From an uncultured Lachnospiraceae bacterium (lineage in GTDB: Bacteria > Bacillota > Clostridia > Lachnospirales > Lachnospiraceae), in NCBI GenBank assembly GCA_910588775.1, contig CAJURH010000009.1, forward strand, positions 1 to 64,000: DNA of 64,000 nucleotides. The letters are read 5' to 3'. This document shows, piece after piece, positions 36,075 through 43,394 of the stretch. The position numbers and the translations under genes are program-made. How positions within the stretch are numbered: the stretch's first letter is position 1; every line of letters starts with the position of its first letter. Under the pieces are notes generated by a model. That model was not told the DNA's origin and made no database searches. It worked only from the letters and a program-made list of their open reading frames with translations.

Positions 36075-36747
36075 GTTCCACGTCCTTATAAAGCCTTGCA
36101 TCCCCATAAGCTTCCTGCCATAATGGGCATACATGGTATATTCGATTTTTATAAATATAATCCCGAACCGGATCGGGTACATAATACCGGATGGTTTCTT
36201 CTGCAGAAATGCATTTTCGGATGAGGGCGGAAGAAATATCCACGTTTGGGGTGTCCATACGGACGAATATTCCCCCGTATTTTTCGGAAATCCTCTCCAT
36301 CTCCTGTTCCAGGGTTACCGGATCTGTATGGTCACGGACGGCTACCGCTATTTTACAGTTTTGACAGATACGGCCTGGTTCCCGCCACTTTTCCAACGTG
36401 AACAGGGAATCCGCACCGATAATAAAATAGTAATCTTCGTCTGGATATTCCCGTTTCATCCGCTCCAGCGTTCGATACGTATAGGAGTATCCCTGTTCCT
36501 GCATTTCTATGAGAGATAATTCAAAATGAGCATTGTCCGCGATCGCCAATTTCACCATCTCAATGCGCTGGCTGTCGGTGGCTCTGCCGGGACGGATTTT
36601 CTTGTGGGGAGGATTTCCCGCTGGCAGAAACAAAACCTTTTCCAGACCAAATTGTTCATACGCCTTTTCCCCAAGAATCAGGTGCCCGATGTGTATGGGG
36701 TCAAAAGTGCCGCCCATAATTCCGATTTTTCTCTTACTCTCACCCAT
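36031..36747 (-). CDS. nadD: Nicotinate-nucleotide adenylyltransferase NadD
   Basis: Converts nicotinate mononucleotide to deamido-NAD. The N-terminal GGTFDPIHIGHLILGE and the C-terminal ISSALIRKCISAEE are conserved, ending in YVPDPVRDYIYKNRIY. At 238 residues it is about 30 longer than usual because of a C-terminal tail, part of which is encoded over the start of yqeK. Confidence 0.94.
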   Translation of the reverse strand: MGESKRKIGIMGGTFDPIHIGHLILGEKAYEQFGLEKVLFLPAGNPPHKKIRPGRATDSQRIEMVKLAIADNAHFELSLIEMQEQGYSYTYRTLERMKREYPDEDYYFIIGADSLFTLEKWREPGRICQNCKIAVAVRDHTDPVTLEQEMERISEKYGGIFVRMDTPNVDISSALIRKCISAEETIRYYVPDPVRDYIYKNRIYHVCPLWQEAYGDARLYKDVEHGYREFQDNTKQII

Positions 36748-36765
36748 TTCAAGTCCTCAGATCCA

Positions 36766-37059
36766 TTATTGCGGAAGTTCGATTTTACTTTTCCCGTCTT
36801 TTTTTGGCCGGTACAGGACAATTTTCTTGCCGATTACCTGCACCACCGACGCGTGCGTGCGCTCTGCCACAGTGTCCGCTATATCCTTGGGATTTTCCAG
36901 GCAGTTTTGCAACACGTTGATTTTGATCAGCTCTCTGGCTTCCAACGCTTCATCCACGGAAATTGTATTTTCCGGCGTGAGTCCCCCTTTCCCGATTCGG
37001 AGGACAGGGGTGATCTTCATAGCCAATCCTTTTAAATAAGCTCTCTGTTTACTTGTCAT
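36766..37059 (-). CDS. yhbY: YhbY-type CRM-domain RNA-binding protein
   Basis: A 97-residue protein of the YhbY/CRM family: LTSKQRAYLKGLAMKI-like opening (here MTSKQRAYLKG), VLRIGKGGLTPENTI, and the later VQVIGKKIVLYRP. Associated with assembly of the large ribosomal subunit. It lies 14 bases after obgE. Confidence 0.93.
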   Translation of the reverse strand: MTSKQRAYLKGLAMKITPVLRIGKGGLTPENTISVDEALEARELIKINVLQNCLENPKDIADTVAERTHASVVQVIGKKIVLYRPKKDGKSKIELPQ

Positions 37060-37073
37060 TCAATCCCACGCTC

Positions 37074-38366
37074 CTATTTATAATATTCAAAGGCGAATCC
37101 GTACATACGCACCGTATCTCCATCCTGAATACCTTCTTTTTCCAAATCTTCCAATATGCCTCCGTCTTTCAGGAAATTTTGGAAAAAGGCAAATCCCTTC
37201 TCAGAATCCAGGTTGGTATATCCCAGCATTTTCTCAATTTTGGGACCTTCCACGATAAATGTATGGGGATCTTTTTCATCGCGTTCCACTGTATAGGGGA
37301 GACTTTCCACCAGAAGTTCTTCTTCTGGAAAGAACTCCTGTTCAAACACAATGCTCTCTTTGGGCAAGGTGGAAAGCAGTTTCTTCACAGCCCATAAAAG
37401 CTCTTTTACGCCCTGGCCGCTGACTGCGGAGATTCCATATACAGGCACGCCTTTGGGTTCAAATTCCTGTTTAATACGCTGCAGCGCTTCGTCTGCGTCG
37501 GGTCCCAGCGCATCTATTTTATTAGCCGCGATGATTTGGGGGCGCTGGGCGATTTCCTGGTTGTATAATTTCAGTTCTTCGTTTATTTTATAGATATCTT
37601 CCACTGGATCCCGGCCTTCTATGGAAGCGATGTCCACCAGATGGATGATGGCGCGCGTGCGCTCAATGTGTCTTAAGAATTCATGGCCCAACCCGGTTCC
37701 CTGGGAAGCGCCTTCAATGAGTCCCGGGATATCCGCAATGACGAAACCGTCAATTTCTTCGTAGTCCACCACGCCTAAATGGGGATTCAAAGTGGTGAAA
37801 GGATAATTGGCTACTTTTGGGCGGGCATGGGACGCTCTGGATAAAAAAGTAGACTTCCCCACGTTGGGAAATCCCACCAGACCCACATCTGCAATTACTT
37901 TTAGCTCCAGCAAAACTTCCAGCTCCAGGGACGCGGCTCCCGCCTGGGCGTATTTGGGAACCTGCATGGTGGATGTGGCATAATGCATATTGCCGTTGCC
38001 GCCCTTTCCGCCTTTTAAAAGAACCTGCCTTTTGTTGTCCCCGGATAAATCTGCGATTACTTTGCCCGACTGCGCTTCCATGACGACGGTGCCGGCAGGC
38101 ACATAAAGGGTCAAATCCTTGCCATTTGCACCATGGCAGCGACGTTTTCCGCCGGGTCTTCCATCTTCCGCCGCGTATTTTCTTTTGTGGCGGTAGTCTA
38201 TTAACGTGTTTAGCCCGTCGTCCACCTGAAATATGATATCGCCGCCCTTTCCGCCGTCTCCGCCGTCAGGTCCGCCGTTGGCCACATACATTTCTCTGCG
38301 GAAGCTGACGCATCCGTCACCGCCTTTTCCTGAACGTATCATAATTTTGGCTCTATCCGCAAACAT
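37074..38366 (-). CDS. obgE: GTPase ObgE/CgtA
   Basis: The 430-residue protein has an N-terminal glycine-rich Obg fold (about 1-158, with GGDGGKGGDI), and a G domain with GFPNVGKST, IADIPGLIEGA and NKID. The C-terminal OCT domain (about 350-430) ends the protein. It acts in 50S assembly and stress control. A terminator lies between rpmA and this gene, so it may rely on readthrough or an unrecognised promoter. Confidence 0.96.
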   Translation of the reverse strand: MFADRAKIMIRSGKGGDGCVSFRREMYVANGGPDGGDGGKGGDIIFQVDDGLNTLIDYRHKRKYAAEDGRPGGKRRCHGANGKDLTLYVPAGTVVMEAQSGKVIADLSGDNKRQVLLKGGKGGNGNMHYATSTMQVPKYAQAGAASLELEVLLELKVIADVGLVGFPNVGKSTFLSRASHARPKVANYPFTTLNPHLGVVDYEEIDGFVIADIPGLIEGASQGTGLGHEFLRHIERTRAIIHLVDIASIEGRDPVEDIYKINEELKLYNQEIAQRPQIIAANKIDALGPDADEALQRIKQEFEPKGVPVYGISAVSGQGVKELLWAVKKLLSTLPKESIVFEQEFFPEEELLVESLPYTVERDEKDPHTFIVEGPKIEKMLGYTNLDSEKGFAFFQNFLKDGGILEDLEKEGIQDGDTVRMYGFAFEYYK

Positions 38367-38405
38367 ATTCCTCTCACCTCCTTAAAACGCTTTACGTTCA
38401 AAACT

Positions 38406-38442
38406 CTTAAAAAGGCTTCAAACCCATAAGATTTGAAGCCTT
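38406..38442 (-). terminator. Terminator after rpmA
   Basis: On the minus strand AAGGCTTCAAA (38442-38432) pairs perfectly with its inverse (38422-38412), followed by TTTTAAG. It separates rplU-prp-rpmA from obgE and could set a ribosomal protein to GTPase expression ratio. Confidence 0.85.
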
Positions 38443-38459
38443 CCATCTCGAAATCCTAA

Positions 38460-38750
38460 TTACTCCTCAGTAGCAACCGGAATAACAGAAACTTGTTTCT
38501 TGTCCCTTCCTTTTCTGGTATAGCGCACCACGCCATCCTTCAAAGCAAATAAGGTATGATCTCTTCCCAAACCCACGTTCAATCCGGGATGAATCCTTGT
38601 CCCACGCTGTCTGTAAAGGATATTTCCTGCAAGAACAAACTGGCCGTCCGCTCTCTTTGCGCCCAACCGTTTTGATTCAGAATCCCGACCGTTTTTGGTA
38701 GAACCTACCCCTTTTTTATGGGCAAATAACTGAAGGTTCATTTTCAGCAT
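38460..38750 (-). CDS. rpmA: 50S ribosomal protein L27 with cleavable N-terminal extension
   Basis: A 96-residue L27. It begins MLKMNLQLFA followed by HKKGVGSTKNGRDSESKRLG. The extension ending in LQLFA matches the Firmicutes form that must be removed by Prp before L27 can function, with predicted cleavage after Ala10. AAAGGAGG precedes the ATG at 38750. The protease is encoded immediately upstream. Confidence 0.96.
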   Translation of the reverse strand: MLKMNLQLFAHKKGVGSTKNGRDSESKRLGAKRADGQFVLAGNILYRQRGTRIHPGLNVGLGRDHTLFALKDGVVRYTRKGRDKKQVSVIPVATEE

Positions 38751-38754
38751 TGTT

Positions 38755-39075
38755 CTACACCTCCTTTGCAATTATTTTCAAATAATCTTTTTCGTAACTG
38801 TCCTGTATCTGGGATAAACCCAGCATCAGAGAATCCATCAGAAGTTTCGATTCCTTACTGGGGCCAACAATAAACTCCAAAGATAAGTATCCCTCATCAC
38901 TGATTACGTGAATCACATCATCCGTAAAACTGTCAATGGAATTTACGGTATTTACCATCAATGCGGAGACGGCGGCGCAGATAATATCCCGTCCTTCTTC
39001 CGCAAAACCGGCATGTCCTTTGGATTCTACTCTGTTAAATTCCCCGTTCTTTCTCCATACCGTTACCGTGATCAT
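38755..39075 (-). CDS. prp: Ribosomal-processing cysteine protease Prp
   Basis: A 106-residue protein with the catalytic pair in SKGHAGFAEEGRDIICAAVS (His and Cys) and the conserved SALMVNTVNS segment. It removes the N-terminal extension of L27. Its location between rplU and rpmA is the conserved Firmicutes arrangement; it ends 4 bases before rpmA starts. Confidence 0.94.
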   Translation of the reverse strand: MITVTVWRKNGEFNRVESKGHAGFAEEGRDIICAAVSALMVNTVNSIDSFTDDVIHVISDEGYLSLEFIVGPSKESKLLMDSLMLGLSQIQDSYEKDYLKIIAKEV

Positions 39076-39089
39076 ATCACACCTGAAAT

Positions 39090-39395
39090 TTACAGATTGA
39101 TCTTTTCAATTTTAACTCTTGTGTACTGTTGTCTATGTCCAATCTTCTTGTGGTAACCGGTCTTTCTCTTGAATTTGTAAACGGTTACTTTCTTTCCTTT
39201 TTCGTCACCCACTACAGATGCAGTAACGCTGGCGCCAGCCACGTCATTTCCCACTTTCAGGCCGTTGTCGCTGACAGCAAGCACATCGTCAAAAGTAACT
39301 GTTTCGCCGGCTTCCACGCCAAGCTTCTCTACATTTACGAAATCGCCCGCAGCAACCTTATACTGTTTGCCACCTGTTGCAATGATTGCGTACAT
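39090..39395 (-). CDS. rplU: 50S ribosomal protein L21
   Basis: A 101-residue L21 beginning MYAIIATGGKQYKV and ending in KRKTGYHKKIGHRQQYTRVKIEKI. The ATG at 39395 follows AGGAGGTGTGCC; an in-frame ATG at 39404 would overlap that site. First gene of the ribosome-assembly operon. Confidence 0.97.
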   Translation of the reverse strand: MYAIIATGGKQYKVAAGDFVNVEKLGVEAGETVTFDDVLAVSDNGLKVGNDVAGASVTASVVGDEKGKKVTVYKFKRKTGYHKKIGHRQQYTRVKIEKINL

Positions 39396-39475
39396 AAGGC
39401 ACACCTCCTATTTCATTTACTCGCCAAATACGGTAGTTGCATTATCAACACTTAAAACCTCTTTGTGCGGCATAC
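39396..39475 (-). promoter_or_regulatory. 5' leader of rplU, possible L21 leader RNA
   Basis: The roughly 80-nt untranslated leader contains GTTG...CAAC and other short pairings just before the ribosome-binding site. Firmicutes rplU mRNAs often carry an L21 leader thought to bind L21. I assign it by position and general look, not by alignment. Confidence 0.4.
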
Positions 39476-39481
39476 CATTGT

Positions 39482-39510
39482 ATCGTAGCACATATGCAGA
39501 TTTTCGTCAA
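39482..39510 (-). promoter_or_regulatory. Sigma-A promoter of the rplU operon
   Basis: On the minus strand TTGACG (39510-39505), a 17-base spacer and TACGAT (39487-39482). It lies downstream of the terminator that ends the riboswitch RNA, so the operon is independent of it. Confidence 0.8.
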
Positions 39511-39537
39511 GTGCCAAGCATAAAGTTTTTGCATATA

Positions 39538-39585
39538 TTTTAAAAAGCCGACAAGCAGGAAAAATCGCTTTCCCGCTGTCAGCTT
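39538..39585 (-). terminator. Terminator ending the orphan riboswitch transcript
   Basis: On the minus strand a long stem (about 16 pairs with G-U pairs and one bulge; arms 39585-39570 and 39561-39545) is followed by TTTTTAAAA. It is roughly 280 bases downstream of the aptamer and just before the rplU promoter. Confidence 0.85.
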
Positions 39586-39736
39586 GTGAACTTAATCATG
39601 TCTTTATTATGTCTTTTTGAAATTCGCTTTTTGTCTGTCTGCTTATAGGACAGACGATGTGTTTTCAGGGCTTTTTACCGCCTCCTCGCTTTTTGTTTTT
39701 CATATTGACTTTAAGTATCTCAACGTCGTGGTTTAG

Positions 39737-39859
39737 TCACCCATATCGGAATCGCTCAGCCGTGCTTCTGAACTTTCCGGTTGTATTCTTTTGTTTTTTC
39801 TGACCCAGAAAAGGGTACAAAAAATAGTCCTCCACTTTATGCCTCTGGATACTGTCCAT
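39737..39859 (-). CDS. Possible 40-residue small protein downstream of the B12 aptamer
   Basis: ATG at 39859 starts ten bases after the aptamer ends, and the frame runs 40 codons to TGA. The product is basic, beginning MDSIQRHKVEDYFLYPFLG. No clear ribosome-binding site precedes the ATG, but GGAGG (39833-39829) is well placed for an in-frame TTG at 39820, giving 27 residues. No family recognised; may be untranslated. Confidence 0.3.
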   Translation of the reverse strand: MDSIQRHKVEDYFLYPFLGQKKQKNTTGKFRSTAERFRYG

Positions 39860-39868
39860 TTACCAATC

Positions 39869-40035
39869 TACAGACACCTGTCTCCTGACTCGAGTTTCTA
39901 ACCTACTTACTGCCCTTCCCAGATTCTACGAATCCAGTGGTTATGCAGCGTTCGCACTCATTACAGTAGGGATAAAGCTGTCCCGGAATCTCACCGGATG
40001 TTCCAGAAATGGTTACCCACTTCCTTGTATCTGTA
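39869..40035 (-). promoter_or_regulatory. Cobalamin riboswitch aptamer
   Basis: Closing stem P1 pairs 40035-40027 (TACAGATAC) with 39877-39869 (GTGTCTGTA). Within it, in order, are the conserved blocks CCGGTGAGATTCCGG, CCCTACTGTAATG, CCACTGG...CTGGGAAGG and GAGTCAGGAGAC. These are the hallmarks of the adenosylcobalamin-type element. All blocks are intact, so binding competence is likely. What it controls is unclear, as no B12-related gene lies downstream. Confidence 0.92.
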
Positions 40036-40081
40036 ATATAATTGGCTTATCAATATGGAATTGCTTTCGCTTTATGGTTAT

Positions 40082-40110
40082 ATACTATCACTTTGCCCAG
40101 GAATTGTCAA
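40082..40110 (-). promoter_or_regulatory. Sigma-A promoter of the riboswitch RNA
   Basis: On the minus strand consensus TTGACA (40110-40105), a 17-base spacer and TAGTAT (40087-40082). It sits directly after the histidine-kinase terminator and about 47 bases before the aptamer. Confidence 0.87.
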
Positions 40111-40121
40111 TAGTAATTTAT

Positions 40122-40168
40122 GAAAAAAAATAACGCCATTTCTGTTTCTATCCAGGAACAGCGTCATT
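40122..40168 (-). terminator. Terminator after the hybrid histidine kinase gene
   Basis: On the minus strand AATGACGC (40168-40161) pairs with GCGTTATT (40136-40129), with an inner GTT/AAC pairing, followed by eight T. Confidence 0.8.
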
Positions 40169-40180
40169 TTTTCTATTTGC

Positions 40181-43100
40181 TTATTGATTGTTCAGCCAGT
40201 AATCCATGCGCTCCATCAATTGGGAAATATCCAGTGGCTTTGCCAAATGTCCATTCATACCGGATTCCCGCGCAGTGGCAACGTCTTCCGCGGACACATT
40301 GGCGGATAAAGCGATAATTGGGATTTTTGCCGCATCGGCGCGGGGAAGCTTGCGGATCGCCCGCGTCGCCTCAAACCCGTTCATCACGGGCATCTGTATA
40401 TCCATAAGTATCAGATCATAGTATCCTTCGGGCATTTCGGCGAACCGCTGCAGGCCCTTGCGTCCGTCTGCGGCGCACTCCACCATGGCGCCCATTTCAC
40501 CGATAAGTTCCATGGCGATTTCCTGGTTTAGTTCGTTATCTTCCAGCAGCAGGATTTTGCAACCACGGAAAGAAATATCTGGCGTATCTTCCTGAACTGG
40601 ATGAGATGAACTGCTGGAGCAATCAGCGGAATTTTGCAGCCGTAAAATAACCGTCACTGTAAATTTGGAACCCTGTCCAGGCGAACTTTCCACACTGATG
40701 GCGCCGCCCATCATGCGCGCGATATTCTGGGCGATGGACATTCCCAATCCCATGCCGTCCAGGTGACTGACGGCAGGGTTGTCCGCGTGACTGAACGGTT
40801 CAAAAATATGCTGCATATATTCCTTTTTCATTCCAACGCCGTTATCACAAAATATGAAATCATAAGAACCGCAGCCATGTTCCACCGCTTCATGCTCTTT
40901 GATGAATACTTCCAACACTCCGCCGGAGGACGTGTATTTGACGGAATTCCCCAGAATGTTCAGAAACATCTGCTGAAGCCGCAGCCGATCGCCCAATATG
41001 TTTTCATGCCGGATCTCCATGGGATGGATCTGTAGATGCAGGTTCTTCGCTTGTACATCGGGAAGGACGGATGCAATCACCTCGTCCATCAGCTCAGGAA
41101 GGCTGAATGCCTCGGCTTTCAAATCAAAGCTTCCGGATTTAATCTGGCTTATGTCCATAATCTCGTTTAACACGTCTAGTAGCTGATGTCCGGACAGGGA
41201 GGCTTTTTCCAGGCATTCCTTTACTTTTTCAGGGTCATCCGCATGATCTGCCGCAATCTTAACCATACCCATAATGCCATTCATGGGCGTGCGTATATTG
41301 TGGCTCATGCAGGACAGAAATTCCTGTTTGGAGGCGTTGGCCTGGTCTGCGGCTTCACAGGCGGCCTGAAGAGCCTGCTGCTCTCTCATTTCTTTTCGTT
41401 TGCTCTCGGTTACGTCCTGCGCGGCGTAGACGATGGATTTGGCTTTCCCGTCGGCATCCGCCTGGGACATGACGGCTGTGCCGCGAATCCAGCCGTATTC
41501 TTCCGGTTTTATATTTGGGTCGTCCGATAATTTACGGTAGGCAAGCGTCACGTAGGGACGTTTTTTGCTTAAAGTCTGACGTAGATTCTGGATGCTTAAT
41601 ACGTTCAGATACTCTTCCCGGTCATCGGGATGCACAAAGTTTTCAGCATAAGCCTGTATGCCCGTGGCGTAGTCAACTTTGCCGCCCAAAACTTTCTTCA
41701 CGTCCGGCAACTGCGTCACATCCCGGAAAGTGTCCCGCACCAGATCCGCGTAATAGGTGGCGAAAAACATGCCGCTTAGAGTGCGGATAATATCAACTTG
41801 TTCTTGTTCAGCCTTTAGCCGCTTCTCTTCCTCAATTTTCTCCCGGGTAATGTCACGCCCTAGTATGTTCACCGATATGCGTTTTCCCTTGCGGGCGTAG
41901 ATGACATGCTGTTCAATCCACTGTAGCGATGTTCCGGCCATGCGGTATTGGCAGATTTCCTCGAAATAATCCCGTGTGCCTGCCGCTTTCTGATACAGAT
42001 GTTCCGGACTCATCACATTTCGGAACGCCTCTGCATCGTCTGGATGAACGGTAAAGTCCAGCGCTTTCTGGAAATATTGATGGTAATTTCCCGTACGGAC
42101 TTTCTGCATCCCGCTTTCCTCGTTAATCCACATTCGTTCGCACTGGCCGTTTTCCAGATAAACGGTGGTCATAACGCTGTACCTGGACTTGAGTATAGCC
42201 GCCAGCTGCATGTCCCGAAGACTGAGGGTATGCTCCTGGCGCACCCGTTTATCCACATTTTGCAAAGCCAGGATTGTATAATTTTTCGTGGCATGATTCT
42301 GGCCAAAATAGGCGATGATGGCCATATAGCGGTACTCGTGATCTTCTTCGCCCCGCCACTGGCATAACATATCGTTTTTCTGCATGGCGGTGTCTTTCAT
42401 CTGGCGAAGCCCTTCCAGAGAAAACCTATCGTATACTTTATCCCGGTCTGTGGGATGAAGTTGCTTGAGCAGACGCGATTCCATAATTTCATTCCACTGG
42501 ATTGTCCAGGATTTCCACCCTGTGTGCGTGTGGCCATTTTCCCGCACAAGATTAGCCTCTCCCGTGTCCAGGTCAATGCCGTAAATGCCAAAGTTTTGTT
42601 CACCCAATGTGCGGATGACTTCCTGGATGCGAATGCTGGCGTCGTCTACCGCCAGACTTTCCTGCAATATGTCATGGACATCTTTCACATATAAGAAGAC
42701 GTACTGATCGCCGTTCGAGGAATCTGCGTCTGGCACCACTTCCATCAAATTCCAGCGGTAGTCTTCTCCCACACGTCTTCGATAACAGCAGTTCAGTATA
42801 TCCCGGCCTTTGCGTAGCTCATGTTTAATATGTTCTAAGCGGGTAAATGATATAAAGCTGTGCATGTCGTCTGGATGAATGCCGCCGTCATAAATAAACT
42901 GCCCCATCCAGCTTGAGAAAGTGTATTTGCCGTATCCAAATGCCCGGTCTTCCGGTCCCATTTTCACCACATCATAGGAGTCCTGTGTTAAATTGACCCG
43001 CAGAATCCGATGATAGGCGTGACCAATGGACTGCATATGCGGCGCCACTGTAATGATAAAAGCCGGAATCTCTCCTTCCCATTTGGTCCGCACGGCCGAA

Positions 43101-43354
43101 ATGTCTACAATCTCGCCAAAGGGATTGTTGTAGCTGATGGTCTGGTTTTCCCATTTGTCTCCAATGTTTAAAATCGGACAGTTGACGCAGGAGTTATTTC
43201 CCAGTTCATGGCAGGGCATTCCTTTATAAACATGGGGGGCGATTTCCCGCACCCGTTCATTGTAGTATAGAATCTTATGATTATCTTCCCGAATAATAAA
43301 GACTCCAGTGGTTGGCAATATGCGCAAAATCTTTTCATATTCTCTAATGTCCAC
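40181..43354 (-). CDS. Soluble PAS-domain hybrid histidine kinase / response regulator
   Basis: About 1057 residues with no membrane segment. Several PAS-like sensor regions fill the first 640 residues, and the first carries a cysteine cluster (CHELGNNSCVNCP). The kinase has the H box SCMSHNIRTPMNGIMG (His near 685), N box (NILGNSVKYTSSGG) and G boxes (DNGVGM, GLGMSIA). A C-terminal receiver has LLLEDNELN and phospho-acceptor Asp near 986 in LILMDIQMP. GTG at 43354 has GAGGGG upstream; the ATG at 43369 has none. Input signal and output unknown. Confidence 0.88.
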   Translation of the reverse strand: MDIREYEKILRILPTTGVFIIREDNHKILYYNERVREIAPHVYKGMPCHELGNNSCVNCPILNIGDKWENQTISYNNPFGEIVDISAVRTKWEGEIPAFIITVAPHMQSIGHAYHRILRVNLTQDSYDVVKMGPEDRAFGYGKYTFSSWMGQFIYDGGIHPDDMHSFISFTRLEHIKHELRKGRDILNCCYRRRVGEDYRWNLMEVVPDADSSNGDQYVFLYVKDVHDILQESLAVDDASIRIQEVIRTLGEQNFGIYGIDLDTGEANLVRENGHTHTGWKSWTIQWNEIMESRLLKQLHPTDRDKVYDRFSLEGLRQMKDTAMQKNDMLCQWRGEEDHEYRYMAIIAYFGQNHATKNYTILALQNVDKRVRQEHTLSLRDMQLAAILKSRYSVMTTVYLENGQCERMWINEESGMQKVRTGNYHQYFQKALDFTVHPDDAEAFRNVMSPEHLYQKAAGTRDYFEEICQYRMAGTSLQWIEQHVIYARKGKRISVNILGRDITREKIEEEKRLKAEQEQVDIIRTLSGMFFATYYADLVRDTFRDVTQLPDVKKVLGGKVDYATGIQAYAENFVHPDDREEYLNVLSIQNLRQTLSKKRPYVTLAYRKLSDDPNIKPEEYGWIRGTAVMSQADADGKAKSIVYAAQDVTESKRKEMREQQALQAACEAADQANASKQEFLSCMSHNIRTPMNGIMGMVKIAADHADDPEKVKECLEKASLSGHQLLDVLNEIMDISQIKSGSFDLKAEAFSLPELMDEVIASVLPDVQAKNLHLQIHPMEIRHENILGDRLRLQQMFLNILGNSVKYTSSGGVLEVFIKEHEAVEHGCGSYDFIFCDNGVGMKKEYMQHIFEPFSHADNPAVSHLDGMGLGMSIAQNIARMMGGAISVESSPGQGSKFTVTVILRLQNSADCSSSSSHPVQEDTPDISFRGCKILLLEDNELNQEIAMELIGEMGAMVECAADGRKGLQRFAEMPEGYYDLILMDIQMPVMNGFEATRAIRKLPRADAAKIPIIALSANVSAEDVATARESGMNGHLAKPLDISQLMERMDYWLNNQ

Positions 43355-43394
43355 AACTATTCCCCTCATTTCTTAGGATTGTACCATTCAAAAT

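Larger units (their letters stand above)
39538..40075 (-). ncRNA. Orphan cobalamin-riboswitch RNA (autonomous transcription unit)
   Basis: A sigma-A promoter, a cobalamin aptamer, a roughly 330-base tail and a strong terminator are arranged in line, with no gene of normal size between. The tail contains a GTCTGTC/GACAGAC hairpin (39655-39633), two copies of ACAAAAAGCGA (39696-39686 and 39634-39624), a 40-residue ORF and a 12-residue ORF (39703-39665). The expected product is an RNA of about 540 nt. The start point is estimated from the -10. Confidence 0.7.

Noticed and set aside
39541..40080. RNase P RNA or another large housekeeping RNA
   Set aside because: The RNase P core sequences (such as GAGGAAAGTCC) are missing, whereas ordered cobalamin aptamer blocks are present.
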